This document shows positions 15,922-24,694 of a stretch of DNA of 49,371 nt, one piece after another. This stretch comes from an uncultured Phascolarctobacterium sp. (lineage in GTDB: Bacteria > Bacillota > Negativicutes > Acidaminococcales > Acidaminococcaceae). The stretch covers positions 1 through 49,371 of the forward strand of contig UQWU01000005.1 in the NCBI GenBank assembly GCA_900544885.1, read 5' to 3'. Numbering within the stretch: position 1 is the first letter of the stretch; the number at the start of each line of letters is the position of its first letter. A program made the position numbers and the translations under genes. Under the pieces are notes generated by a model. It searched no databases, was not told the origin of the DNA, and saw only the letters and a program-made list of their open reading frames with translations.

Positions 15922-16727
15922 AAGTAACCCCAACGCATTACAGCTAAGACAAGTAGTAAAATTACAATTAAAGCATACGCAACATAATCACGTCCTGCAT
16001 AAGCTAATTCGTGCATACGTGTACGACCGTCACCGCCACGGTAACAGCGTGCTTCCATTGCTACAGCCAATTCATCTGCACGACGGAAAGCACTGATAAA
16101 CAAAGGTACTAATAAAGGCAGCATATTTTTCATACGTTCTAAAATATTGCCACTGGAAAAATCGGCACCGCGAGCAGTTTGTGCTTTCATGATACGATCT
16201 GTTTCTTCTAATAAAGTAGGAATGAAGCGCAGTGCAATAGTCATCATCATAGCCAGCTCATGAGCGGGAACACCGATGCACCGGAACGGGCGTAGAATAT
16301 TTTCAATACCGTCGGTCAGGACAATCGGTGAAGTGGTAAATGTCAGCACGGAAGAGAACAATAGCAGCAAAATCAGACGAGCTGCCATTTTCAAGCCCAT
16401 ATCCAGACCTTCCTGAGTAACGCTCAAAAATTTCCAGGTAAAAATAACATGCTCACCGGGTGCGGTAAACATATGAATCAGCATAGTTAATAAAACGATA
16501 ATCCAAATCGGCTTTAAAGATTTTACTACTAACATAACAGGCAAACGGGATAAACCGATGACGATAGCAGCAAAAGCAATTAAAATACCATAGGACAGCG
16601 GACTGGAGGCAAAGAAAATAGCAATAATATATAATAAAGTTGCTAAAATCTTTGTACGCGGATCTAAATGATGGATGCAGGAATTTCCTGGGAAATATTG
16701 ACCTAAAGTAATATCTGTTAACATCAT
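15909..16727 (-). CDS. ecfT: ECF transporter transmembrane subunit EcfT
   Basis: Scaffold membrane protein of the group II energy-coupling-factor vitamin importers, which link interchangeable S components to the EcfA ATPases. About 272 residues, with 5-6 helices. The coupling motifs are ARG-type: QTARGADF and MEARCYRGGDGRTRM. The N-terminal LGQYFPGNSCIHHLDPRTK is typical. Candidate starts are ATG 16727 and ATG 16724, with AAAGGGG 5 or 8 nt upstream; both overlap the ecfA2 stop. No S component is in the window. Confidence 0.95.
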   Translation of the reverse strand: MMLTDITLGQYFPGNSCIHHLDPRTKILATLLYIIAIFFASSPLSYGILIAFAAIVIGLSRLPVMLVVKSLKPIWIIVLLTMLIHMFTAPGEHVIFTWKFLSVTQEGLDMGLKMAARLILLLLFSSVLTFTTSPIVLTDGIENILRPFRCIGVPAHELAMMMTIALRFIPTLLEETDRIMKAQTARGADFSSGNILERMKNMLPLLVPLFISAFRRADELAVAMEARCYRGGDGRTRMHELAYAGRDYVAYALIVILLLVLAVMRWGYLCGL

Positions 16728-17581
16728 TTCCACCCCTTTGCTGCTTTGATGGCCTTAACCAAAGCTACATCATCTTTAATCCCCTCAGGTAGACGTAAAC
16801 CTTTACTGCGCAATAAATCAGCCAGCTTATACACCTGTGGCACATCAACACCGATTTTTACCAACTCCGGACCATGTTCTTTAAAGATTTCGGTCGGAGT
16901 GCCGTCGAACAATTTTCTACCATTATTAATAACTAACAATCGGTCAGCATATTTTACTGCCTCCTCCATGCTATGAGTTACTAAAACAATGGCGATGCCT
17001 TTACTTTGATGCAGGCTTAAAATTTCCCTGAACACTGCATTACGGCTGCGCGGATCTAAACCTGCACTTGGTTCATCCAGCACCAGATAATCAGGATTCA
17101 TAGCTACTACACCGGCAATAGCCACTCTGCGCATTTGACCGCCACTCAACTGAAAAGGAGAACGATGAGCAAAGGTAGCATAATCAAGGCCGACGAAGTC
17201 CATGGCTTCTTTAACCTGTTTAGCCACTTCTTCTTCATTAAAACCCTTGTTACGCGGACCAAAAGCGATATCCTCAAAAACAGTTTCCGCAAAAATCTGA
17301 TGCTCAGGATATTGGAAAACCATACCTACCTTTTGACGTGCTTCTTTAGCAGCAGCACCCTTAGCAGTAATATCCACATCATCAACAGTCGCAGTGCCTT
17401 GATCAGGCTTCAATAAACCGTTTAAATGTTGTACAAAAGTAGATTTGCCGCTACCCGTATGACCGATAATCGCAACAATTTCACCTTTTTCAATGCTTAC
17501 GGAAACATCCTGCAAAGCTTGACGCTCAAAAGGAGTTCCCTTGGAATATGTATGATAAATATTAGAAAGCTTTATTGACAT
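16724..17581 (-). CDS. ecfA2: ECF transporter ATP-binding subunit EcfA2
   Basis: 285-residue ABC ATPase. Walker A GHTGSGKST, Q-loop MVFQYPEHQIFAE, signature LSGGQMRRVAIAG, Walker B YLVLDEPSAGLD and switch VTHSMEEA are intact. The C-terminal extension after residue 215 matches EcfA proteins, which pair as an A1/A2 heterodimer. It overlaps ecfA1 by 10 bp. Confidence 0.95.
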   Translation of the reverse strand: MSIKLSNIYHTYSKGTPFERQALQDVSVSIEKGEIVAIIGHTGSGKSTFVQHLNGLLKPDQGTATVDDVDITAKGAAAKEARQKVGMVFQYPEHQIFAETVFEDIAFGPRNKGFNEEEVAKQVKEAMDFVGLDYATFAHRSPFQLSGGQMRRVAIAGVVAMNPDYLVLDEPSAGLDPRSRNAVFREILSLHQSKGIAIVLVTHSMEEAVKYADRLLVINNGRKLFDGTPTEIFKEHGPELVKIGVDVPQVYKLADLLRSKGLRLPEGIKDDVALVKAIKAAKGWK

Positions 17582-18396
17582 AATGCTTGTGCCAACTCCT
17601 CATCTGTAATGATATTTTGCGGCAATTTCACACCACTTTTACGTAATTCACTGGCAACCTTTGCCGCCAACGGTGCTTCTAAGCCTAATTTTTCCAGCTC
17701 ATCTACACGGCTGAAAACCTCACGCGGAGTACCGGTAAAGCAAATATGTCCCTTGTTCATCACCACTACTCGGTCGGCAGCCAATGCTTCCACCATATAA
17801 TGAGTAATATAAACGATAGTCATATGCTTTTCTTTATTTAACTTACTAACAGTAGCTACAACCTCTTTACGACCTTGCGGGTCCAACATCGCCGTAGGCT
17901 CATCCAAAACAATGCATTGCGGCTCTAAGGCCATAATACCGGCAATGGCAATACGCTGCTTTTGACCGCCGCTCAAACGATGAGGTGCATGCTTAGCATA
18001 TTCAGTCATACCGACAGCAGCCAAGGCCTTTTTTACACGGAGACGGATTTCCGGACCGGGTACACCAATGTTTTCCGGACCGAAGGCCACATCCTCTTCT
18101 ACGATTGCCGCTACAATCTGGTTATCAGGATTCTGGAACACCATCCCCACCTGTTGACGGATATTCCATAAATCAGCCTCATTTTGCGTATCCATACCAT
18201 TGATGCTTACCTTACCCTCGGTAGGTAAAAGCAAAGCATTCAGATGACGGGCCAAGGTAGATTTACCACTACCATTAGCACCGATTACAGCAACGAATTC
18301 ACCTTGCTCAATATCTAAGGAAACACCATCCAGTGCTTTAACCTCTTTACCATCAGCATCAGTATAATAATGCTTTAAATTCTCTATTTTAATCAC
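17572..18396 (-). CDS. ecfA1: ECF transporter ATP-binding subunit EcfA1
   Basis: 274-residue ABC ATPase. Walker A GANGSGKST, Q-loop MVFQNPDNQIVA, signature LSGGQKQRIAIAG, Walker B CIVLDEPTAMLD and switch ITHYMVEA. Start is GTG with AGGAGG 7 nt upstream. First gene of ecfA1-ecfA2-ecfT-truA, with a promoter embedded in the terminator of the preceding liv operon. Confidence 0.95.
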   Translation of the reverse strand: MIKIENLKHYYTDADGKEVKALDGVSLDIEQGEFVAVIGANGSGKSTLARHLNALLLPTEGKVSINGMDTQNEADLWNIRQQVGMVFQNPDNQIVAAIVEEDVAFGPENIGVPGPEIRLRVKKALAAVGMTEYAKHAPHRLSGGQKQRIAIAGIMALEPQCIVLDEPTAMLDPQGRKEVVATVSKLNKEKHMTIVYITHYMVEALAADRVVVMNKGHICFTGTPREVFSRVDELEKLGLEAPLAAKVASELRKSGVKLPQNIITDEELAQALCQ

Positions 18397-18440
18397 GTTC
18401 TAGCCTCCTAAAGTTACCTTTGGAATAGGTTCACTTCATA

Positions 18441-18469
18441 ATTATATATACAAAGAAAAAAATAGTCAA
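18441..18469 (-). promoter_or_regulatory. ecfA1 operon promoter overlapping the liv terminator
   Basis: Minus strand TTGACT (18464-18469), 17-nt spacer, TATAAT (18441-18446). The -35 lies inside the 3' arm of the terminator hairpin after livF. Confidence 0.8.
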
Positions 18470-18491
18470 CCACGTTCAAAACATGGTTGAC
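18455..18491 (-). terminator. Terminator of the liv operon
   Basis: Minus strand GTCAACCATG (complement 18482-18491) pairs with CGTGGTTGAC (complement 18465-18474), 10 bp including one G-U, 7-nt loop, then TATTTTTTTC. Confidence 0.85.
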
Positions 18492-18527
18492 CTAAAATAT
18501 TATAAGGTTGACTAAGCCTGTTACGTC

Positions 18528-19238
18528 TTATTTCGTCTTACCTAAATATGCAGCCTTAATATCAGGATTTTCCAATAATTCCTTGCCTGTGCCGTTCATA
18601 GTAATACGCCCTGTTTCCAATACATAAGCAATATCGGCAATCTTTAAAGCCATATTAGCGTTCTGTTCAATCAGCAGCACCGTCATTCCCTGACGATTGA
18701 TTTCCTGAATAATTTTAAAAATATCCTTAATTACTAACGGTGCTAAACCCAAGGAAGGCTCATCCATCATCAACACTTTAGGACGGCACATTAAGGCACG
18801 TCCTAAAGCCAGCATCTGCTGTTCGCCACCGGAAAGTGTACCTGCCAACTGCCAGCTACGCTCTTCTAGGCGGGGGAATAAATCATAAATCCAACGGATA
18901 TCAGCAGCTATGCCATCCTTATCATTACGCATATACGCACCGATTTTCATGTTCTCTAATACGGTAAGATTCGGAAAAACACGTCGACCCTCGGGCACAA
19001 GAGTAATACCTGTGGACACGATTTTTTGAGAATTTAAGCCATAAATATCCTGACCATTATAAGTAATAGCACCGTTATCAGGCTTTACTAATCCCATAAT
19101 ACTACGCAGCAAGGTGCTTTTTCCAGCACCGTTGGCACCGATTAAGGTAACAATTTTACCATCAGGCACATCTAAGGAAATACCTTTAAGGGCTTCGATA
19201 CCGCCATAGGATACTACCAGATTTTCAATTTTCAGCAT
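18528..19238 (-). CDS. livF: Branched-chain amino acid ABC transporter ATP-binding protein LivF
   Basis: 236-residue ATPase of the HAAT-type importer. Walker A GANGAGKST, LSGGEQQMLALGRALM, Walker B MDEPSLGLAP and IEQNANMAL switch. The start is ATG 19238, with GGGGGTGG 6 nt upstream; the reading frame is open further upstream but that extension would overlap livG and is not part of the family. It overlaps the livG end by 14 bp. Confidence 0.94.
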   Translation of the reverse strand: MLKIENLVVSYGGIEALKGISLDVPDGKIVTLIGANGAGKSTLLRSIMGLVKPDNGAITYNGQDIYGLNSQKIVSTGITLVPEGRRVFPNLTVLENMKIGAYMRNDKDGIAADIRWIYDLFPRLEERSWQLAGTLSGGEQQMLALGRALMCRPKVLMMDEPSLGLAPLVIKDIFKIIQEINRQGMTVLLIEQNANMALKIADIAYVLETGRITMNGTGKELLENPDIKAAYLGKTK

Positions 19239-20028
19239 CTTCATCCACCCCCAGATATGCGTCGATAACACGTTTATTATGTTGGATTTCCGCAGGAGTA
19301 CCTTCGGCAATAAGAGTACCAAAATCTAAAACATAAATCCAATCAGAAATCTCCATGACAAGATTCATATGATGCTCAATCATGAAAATAGTTAAATTAT
19401 ATTCATCACGGATATGACGGATAAACTCGGTCAGCTCTTCTGTTTCCTTAGGATTCATACCTGCTGCCGGTTCATCCAATAAGAGTAATTTAGGATTGGT
19501 AGCCAAGGCACGGACAATTTCCAAATGACGCTGCTGACCATAGGGCAGACTGCTGGCTTTTTCATTACGCAGCTCCCATAAATCAACTTCCTTCAATAAT
19601 TTCTCTACATCGGCCTCCATGGCTTGTTGTTCTTTATTGTACCAGGGCAGATGTAAAGCAGCAGACAGAAAATTAGATTTCAGATGTAAATGTTTAGCTA
19701 TGAGTACATTCTCATAAACAGTTAAGTCTTTAAACAATCTGATATTCTGGAAAGTACGGGCAATACCTAATTTAGCAATTTCACTAGGCTTTTTACCGGT
19801 AATCTTCTTATTCTCCTGACCAGGATTAGTATAAATAACATCACCATCAGTAGGTGTATAAACACCGGTAATCATATTAAAGGCCGTAGTTTTGCCTGCA
19901 CCATTAGGACCGATTAACGCTACAATCTGATGCTCACGTACATCAAGATTAAGACCGTTAACAGCAGTAACACCACCGAATCTCATTGTCATTTTATCAG
20001 TTTTTAAAATAGTAGCTGTCTTAACCAT
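19225..20028 (-). CDS. livG: Branched-chain amino acid ABC transporter ATP-binding protein LivG
   Basis: 267 residues. Walker A GPNGAGKTT, signature LPYGQQRHLEIVRALA, Walker B LLLLDEPAAGMNP, switch IEHHMNLVM. The insertion between Walker A and signature (FQNIRLFKDLTVYENV, HLHLKSNFLSAAL) is characteristic of LivG. Overlaps livM by 8 bp. Confidence 0.95.
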   Translation of the reverse strand: MVKTATILKTDKMTMRFGGVTAVNGLNLDVREHQIVALIGPNGAGKTTAFNMITGVYTPTDGDVIYTNPGQENKKITGKKPSEIAKLGIARTFQNIRLFKDLTVYENVLIAKHLHLKSNFLSAALHLPWYNKEQQAMEADVEKLLKEVDLWELRNEKASSLPYGQQRHLEIVRALATNPKLLLLDEPAAGMNPKETEELTEFIRHIRDEYNLTIFMIEHHMNLVMEISDWIYVLDFGTLIAEGTPAEIQHNKRVIDAYLGVDEDAEN

Positions 20029-21094
20029 TATTTTTAGCTCCCTTCTTCATTACATATCTGAAAGGATTCTTGCAGAAGGAAATAAATTTATCCCAAGTGA
20101 ATTCTTCAGTACCCATGATACCTTTACGCCAGAAAAGAACGCAGGCCATAAGCAGAACGGAGAAAATAACCATACGGAAGCCGGGACGGAACAGCGGAAT
20201 GCTGGTACCGAACATATAAAACGGTTCGTCGAAAACACGTAAAAATTCCAGACCTGCAGTAACGATAATACTGCCCAGCATACTACCGGTGATACTACCC
20301 ATACCGCCGAGAACGATAATCAACAAGAAGTTATAAGTTAAGGTAAAGAGGAAGTTTTTAGGATCTACAGTACCGAGCAATGTAGCATATAAGCCGCCAC
20401 CGATGCCGGCGAAGAAAGCACTGAGCATAAAAGCCATACATTTATGATGAAAAAGATTGATTCCCATTGCTTCTGCCGCAATTTCATCCTCACGGATAGC
20501 CTTAAAAGCACGGCCATAAGAAGAATTTACTAAACAGGTTATAAAGATAAAGGTAATGGCCGTAGCAATGAAAATATAACGCACATCATTTAAGGCAGGA
20601 ATATCCTTGATACCTAAAGCACCATTAGTAAAAGTTTGCGCATTAGTAATCACGATACGAATAATTTCCGAAAAGCCTAAGGTAGCAATCGCCAGATAGT
20701 CACCACGCAGACGCAGCACAGGCGTACCTATTAAAAAGGCTACTAAAGCTGACAATACACCGCCTACCAATAAGGCCAGCCAAAGAGGCATCTGAATATC
20801 GGCAATAAGTGGATTCATTGGCACAGCATAGAAAACATTGGCACGCAGCTCCACAGGTACAGTAAAAATACCTACAGTATAAGCACCGATGGCCATAAAA
20901 CCGGCCTGACCTAAGCTGAACTGACCGGCAAAACCGTTGGTCAAGTTCATAGAAAGACCGATAATCGCATAAATCAGACACAGGTTAATAACCCTGCGGA
21001 TATAAGAGTCTAATTCGAACTGAGCAAAGCAGGAAAGGCCGAAAAGAACCACAAGAGCTGCAATGGTCAGAATGATATTTCTTTTATTCTTCAT
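20021..21094 (-). CDS. livM: Branched-chain amino acid ABC transporter permease LivM
   Basis: 357-residue inner-membrane permease with about 9-10 helices. NLTNGFAGQFSLGQAGFMAIGAY and the EAA-like coupling region GRAFKAIREDEIAAEAMGIN are typical of LivM. GGAG lies upstream of ATG 21094. Two bases separate it from the livH stop. Confidence 0.95.
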   Translation of the reverse strand: MKNKRNIILTIAALVVLFGLSCFAQFELDSYIRRVINLCLIYAIIGLSMNLTNGFAGQFSLGQAGFMAIGAYTVGIFTVPVELRANVFYAVPMNPLIADIQMPLWLALLVGGVLSALVAFLIGTPVLRLRGDYLAIATLGFSEIIRIVITNAQTFTNGALGIKDIPALNDVRYIFIATAITFIFITCLVNSSYGRAFKAIREDEIAAEAMGINLFHHKCMAFMLSAFFAGIGGGLYATLLGTVDPKNFLFTLTYNFLLIIVLGGMGSITGSMLGSIIVTAGLEFLRVFDEPFYMFGTSIPLFRPGFRMVIFSVLLMACVLFWRKGIMGTEEFTWDKFISFCKNPFRYVMKKGAKNNG

Positions 21095-21096
21095 GA

Positions 21097-22029
21097 TTAC
21101 ACCTTCTCCGTAGTTTTTTCGCCAAGCAAGCCTGTAGGTTTATATAACAGAATTAAAATCAACACAATAAATGCAAACGCATCACGATAACCTGACAACT
21201 GCGGGAAGAAGGCTACGATAAATACTTCGCCTAAGCCCAGAATGAAGCCGCCGATTACGGCACCGTTAATATTGCCGATACCACCGATTACCGCAGCGAT
21301 AAAGCATTTCAAACCGGGCATAACACCTAACATCGGTGTAATACCAGGATAACGTACGCCCCACATAAAAGCACCGATGGCCGCCAAGGCACTGCCGATA
21401 ACGAAGGTAATGGAAATAACACGGTCAATGTTGATACCCATAACACGGGCAATTTCATAATCCTTGGATACGGCACGCATAGCCATACCTGTTTTAGTTT
21501 TGTTAACGATATGTAATAAGGCCATTAAGCTGAGGAAAGTAATAACCGGAATAAACAAGCAGATAGCCTGTACCTGTACACCGCCGATATCTAAGGTCTG
21601 GCTCATCAGCGGAATATCAGGAAAACGCAACGGACGACCGCTGAATAAATAGTTAGCAAGATTCTCCAATAAAAAAGAAGCACCAATCGCAGAAATAAGA
21701 ACTGAGTTTTTCGGAGCATCACGCAGCGGACGATAAGCAGTACGTTCAATCAGGACGCCTAAAATAGCTGTCGCAATAATAACACCAATAAATGTCAGAT
21801 ACCAAGGAATGTGGAATACAGTAATGCCAAAGAAAGCAAAATAGCAGGCCATCATAACAATATCGCCATGGGCAAAGTTAATCATCAATAAAATACCGTA
21901 AACCATCGTATAGCCGATAGCAATCAACGCATATAAGCTGCCCAGGGAAACACCGTTTACCAGATGCTGTGCAAAGCTTATGGCAGACATATTAACTATC
22001 GCATCACAAAATTCAGTTAAAAATTCCAT
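21097..22029 (-). CDS. livH: Branched-chain amino acid ABC transporter permease LivH
   Basis: About 310 residues from ATG 22029 (GGTGGAG just upstream); an alternative start is ATG 21990. Permease with about 8 helices. QHLVNGVSLGSLYALIAIGYTMVYG, NFAHGDIVMMACY and the coupling loop MAMRAVSKDYEIARVMGIN are family hallmarks. The frame stays open upstream into the livK terminator, but that part is not protein-like. Confidence 0.93.
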   Translation of the reverse strand: MEFLTEFCDAIVNMSAISFAQHLVNGVSLGSLYALIAIGYTMVYGILLMINFAHGDIVMMACYFAFFGITVFHIPWYLTFIGVIIATAILGVLIERTAYRPLRDAPKNSVLISAIGASFLLENLANYLFSGRPLRFPDIPLMSQTLDIGGVQVQAICLFIPVITFLSLMALLHIVNKTKTGMAMRAVSKDYEIARVMGINIDRVISITFVIGSALAAIGAFMWGVRYPGITPMLGVMPGLKCFIAAVIGGIGNINGAVIGGFILGLGEVFIVAFFPQLSGYRDAFAFIVLILILLYKPTGLLGEKTTEKV

Positions 22030-22053
22030 TTCTCCACCACCACACATAATATT

Positions 22054-22116
22054 AGGCTGCAACGACAGCCTATGGGAAAAAATATGCTCCCGCATCCTTT
22101 GGAAGTGGGAGCATAT
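22054..22116 (-). terminator. Attenuating terminator between livK and livH
   Basis: Minus strand ATATGCTCCC (complement 22107-22116) pairs perfectly with GGGAGCATAT (complement 22082-22091), followed by TTTTTT. A second smaller hairpin, AGGCTG/CAGCCT at 22054-22071, follows. Because livHMGF have no other clear promoter, this likely reduces but does not abolish downstream expression, giving excess binding protein. Confidence 0.85.
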
Positions 22117-22132
22117 CAAAGGGGTATAGCCG

Positions 22133-23293
22133 TTATCTCTTTACGTCTACATAATCAAGATAGGTAAATTTGCCGTCCTTAACTACTTTAATAACAGCAG
22201 CTTTAATAGCATCACCGTTTTCATCAAGAGTAGTTTTACCGGTTACTGCTTCTAGGTCTTTGGTTTGAGCAATAGCATCACGGATTTTCTTAGGATCAGT
22301 GCTGTTAGCACGTTTAATAGCATCCAGAGCGATCAGATAAGAATCATAAGCCATTGCAGTCAAAGCAGAAGGTTCAGTTTTGTATTCTTTCAGATACGCA
22401 TCAAGGAATACTTTTGCTTCTGCGGTAGAAGCTTTTTCACGGTCAAAAGCAGTGCTCATGACAGCACCTTCTACATCCTTACCGCCCACATCGATAAATT
22501 CATGAGTTTCCCAAGTATCGCCACCCATAAACGGAGCTTCAATACCTAATTGACGTGCTTGCTTAATCAGCAGAGCAGATTCGGTAAAGTTGCCGGGAGC
22601 AAAAACAGCATCCGGATTTTTTGCTTTTAAGTTAGTCAAAACTGCGGTAAAGTCTTTATCACCGGTTTGATAATTAGATACGTCAATAATGCAATCAGGA
22701 TCATTAGTTAATTTCACAAAAGCTTCCTTAAAGAATTTAGCCAAGCCTACGGAGTAGTCATTGGAAACTTCTTGTACAATTGCAACCTTACGTGCACCTT
22801 GCTTATAAGCGTAGTTTGCCATTACAGTGCCTTGGAACGGATCGATGAAGCAGGCACGGAAATAATAATCGTTATTAGCAGTTACCTGCGGGTTAGTGCA
22901 ACTAGTACCGATTGCAGGAACCTTAGCATCCTTTACAATGTTGCCTGCGGCCATGGACAGAGAAGAACCATAGCTGCCTAAAATAGTTACAACATCATCT
23001 TTTTCAATTAAGCGGGCCGCAACAGACGCAGCTTCAGCTTTATCGGATTTATTATCCGCAACTACTAATTCCACCTTTTTACCTAAAACCTCAGGATGAA
23101 TTTTATTTGCCAGTTTAATACCACGTAATTCTAATTCACCACCGGCAGCATTGTCACCGGTCAACGGTAAAAATACACCTACTTTTACTACATTGCTATC
23201 TGCAGCTTCCTTCTTTTCGCTGCCGCAACCTGTCAGTGCACCAATCATCACTGCAGAGGCCAACAAAACAGACATCATTTTCTTCAATTTCAT
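22133..23293 (-). CDS. livK: Branched-chain amino acid ABC transporter substrate-binding lipoprotein
   Basis: About 386 residues. A lipoprotein signal ends in the lipobox LTGC (Cys about 23), then KVGVFLPLTGDNAAGGELELRG begins the periplasmic-binding fold of the Leu/Ile/Val class (pfam Peripla_BP_6). LGSYGSSLSMAAGNIV and PAIGTSCTNPQVT surround the ligand site. ATG 23293 is preferred (GAGAGGGG 10 nt upstream); an in-frame GTG lies at 23299. First gene of livKHMGF. In this family the ligand could also be another amino acid. Confidence 0.94.
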   Translation of the reverse strand: MKLKKMMSVLLASAVMIGALTGCGSEKKEAADSNVVKVGVFLPLTGDNAAGGELELRGIKLANKIHPEVLGKKVELVVADNKSDKAEAASVAARLIEKDDVVTILGSYGSSLSMAAGNIVKDAKVPAIGTSCTNPQVTANNDYYFRACFIDPFQGTVMANYAYKQGARKVAIVQEVSNDYSVGLAKFFKEAFVKLTNDPDCIIDVSNYQTGDKDFTAVLTNLKAKNPDAVFAPGNFTESALLIKQARQLGIEAPFMGGDTWETHEFIDVGGKDVEGAVMSTAFDREKASTAEAKVFLDAYLKEYKTEPSALTAMAYDSYLIALDAIKRANSTDPKKIRDAIAQTKDLEAVTGKTTLDENGDAIKAAVIKVVKDGKFTYLDYVDVKR

Positions 23294-23350
23294 AATCACA
23301 TAACCCCTCTCCTGCTGCAGTTACAAAATGTGCAGCTAATTGATGTTACG

Positions 23351-23379
23351 ATTATAACACGCACTTTCTACCATTACAA
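23351..23379 (-). promoter_or_regulatory. livK operon promoter
   Basis: Minus strand TTGTAA (23374-23379), 17-nt spacer, TATAAT (23351-23356) with TG one base upstream. Transcription would start near 23344, leaving a leader of about 50 nt. Confidence 0.85.
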
Positions 23380-23399
23380 CAGGAAAGATAGTGTAATAT

Positions 23400-23950
23400 T
23401 TTATATTTTCAGTTACATTTTTTGCTTATTTCTTTATAAGTGTAATATAATTTAGTAGACATTTTCTTAAATTCTCGCTTTTTGTTTTTTATACAAGTAC
23501 ATTTTTTTAAAACAAAAAGCTCTTCTGTCTATTCAAGGAATACAAAATCTCTTTAAAAAATTTTTTAATATTTATCTTATTTCTACTGCTCCCTATTTTA
23601 TGTAATATTATTTACATTATTTACAATTTCCTTAATCTAAAGAACTATATGTATATCGCTAAAACTTTTATTTTATTTTTTTAGTTAAACTCTTACCTTA
23701 GCAGTAACTTATTATTTTACTTTTGTTTACAATAAAACGTTTTTTCCGAACCTTTTCAGCTATATAAATACTTAATTCATTAATTAGTTTACAGTATATA
23801 AAATATTTCATTTTATATTTGAATTTTTTCACAAGCTTGTTTTCTATATATAGTGTTATTTTACATAATAACAAGTATATAACTTAACATATAGAAAGCA
23901 ACAAATGTATCGTATTTTTTATAGAAAATATTTCACTTTTTCGCCAATGG
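23400..23950. other. AT-rich intergenic region
   Basis: About 550 bp of very AT-rich sequence with long T tracts and no ORF with a ribosome binding site on either strand. I see no repeat, tRNA or riboswitch here. It could serve as an upstream-activating or nucleoid-protein-bound region for the divergent livK promoter and the sRNA candidate. Confidence 0.5.
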
Positions 23951-23951
23951 T

Positions 23952-23980
23952 TTGCCCTTTTTTTGTCATAGCAATATAGT
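23952..23980 (+). promoter_or_regulatory. Promoter of the candidate small RNA
   Basis: TTGCCC (23952-23957), 17-nt spacer, TATAGT (23975-23980) on the plus strand, predicted start near 23987, three bases before a perfect stem-loop. Confidence 0.6.
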
Positions 23981-23986
23981 ATACTA

Positions 23987-24092
23987 TGAGTGTAGCAAAG
24001 ATGAACTTGCTACACCCTTCCCATCAAATTCATCATAAACAGCTTTCCTAAGAGAAACACTCTGCATTATCCCCTGCAGAGTGTTTTCTCGT
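23987..24092 (+). ncRNA. Candidate small regulatory RNA of about 105 nt
   Basis: Isolated unit on the plus strand with no ORF. GTGTAGCAA (23990-23998) and TTGCTACAC (24007-24015) form a perfect 9-bp 5' stem-loop. A C-rich single-stranded linker follows at once (CACCCTTCCCATC). The 3' end is an intrinsic terminator with a 12-bp stem (24055-24066 with 24075-24086) and a C-rich loop TTATCCCC. C-rich unpaired segments resemble those that Gram-positive sRNAs such as RoxS/RsaE use to pair with Shine-Dalgarno sequences. A 21-codon reading frame starting at ATG 23986 has no ribosome binding site. Not matched to any Rfam family I can recall. Confidence 0.6.
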
Positions 24093-24135
24093 TCTAGGGA
24101 TAAATTTAAAGGTCTACAATAATTCTACAATAGTA

Positions 24136-24169
24136 AAAAGGCATCCGCTCGCAAAAACGGATGCCTTTT
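24136..24169. terminator. Bidirectional terminator after yccF
   Basis: AAAAGGCATCCG/CGGATGCCTTTT, a perfect 12-bp stem with T tracts on both strands; ends yccF on the minus strand. Confidence 0.88.
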
Positions 24170-24186
24170 TTATCGATATTTTTCAC

Positions 24187-24552
24187 TTATCTTTCTATAA
24201 TAGTTGCACCTACAGGCAAAATAGCCAATTTAGCTAATTTAAAATGCTGCATACCAAAAGGAATACCGATGATGGTGCAACATAAAATCAAACCAAAAAC
24301 AACGTGTACTACCGCCAGCTCTAAACCGCCCAAAAGCCACCAGAGTACGTTCATCAGTAAAGAACCTACGCCACCGCCGTATTCGATATCCTTACCGAAA
24401 GGAAACAGGCTCAGTACAGCAAATTTAAAGCATTGCATACCTAAAGGAATGCCGATAATAGTAATGCACCAGAAAATACCTACTAAACACCAGCATAATC
24501 CAGCAAATAACCCGCCAAATAAAAACCAAATAATATTACCCAATAAATTCAT
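24187..24552 (-). CDS. YccF-family inner membrane protein (DUF307)
   Basis: 121 residues, function unknown in the family. Two internal repeats are clear: the GIFWCITIIGIPLGMQCFKFA half and the GLILCCTIIGIPFGMQHFKLA half. Each is preceded by a hydrophobic NxxWxLxGG segment (NIIWFLFGG and NVLWWLLGG). ATG 24552 is preferred: AAAGG lies 10 nt upstream, and the in-frame ATG at 24570 overlaps that motif. Monocistronic, between its own promoter and terminator. Confidence 0.9.
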   Translation of the reverse strand: MNLLGNIIWFLFGGLFAGLCWCLVGIFWCITIIGIPLGMQCFKFAVLSLFPFGKDIEYGGGVGSLLMNVLWWLLGGLELAVVHVVFGLILCCTIIGIPFGMQHFKLAKLAILPVGATIIER

Positions 24553-24615
24553 AACAACACAACCTTTCATAAATCAAATAATAAAGTAAGTAAAGTAAAT
24601 GAAGTGTTTATCTAC

Positions 24616-24643
24616 ATTATAGCAAAGCCATTATTTTCTGCAA
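24616..24643 (-). promoter_or_regulatory. yccF promoter
   Basis: Minus strand TTGCAG (24638-24643), 16-nt spacer, TATAAT (24616-24621) preceded by TGC (extended -10). Confidence 0.75.
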
Positions 24644-24646
24644 TAA

Positions 24647-24678
24647 AAAAAGGATTCTTTTCACAAAGAATCCTTTTT
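24647..24678. terminator. Bidirectional terminator after the symporter gene
   Basis: AAAAAGGATTCTTT/AAAGAATCCTTTTT, 14-bp perfect stem with a 4-nt loop, T tracts on both strands. Confidence 0.9.
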
Positions 24679-24694
24679 ATTAGTAGCTATTTAC

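Noticed and set aside
23986..24051. 21-codon reading frame inside the sRNA candidate
   Set aside because: No ribosome binding site, ATG almost at the predicted transcription start, and the sequence is dominated by the stem-loop.
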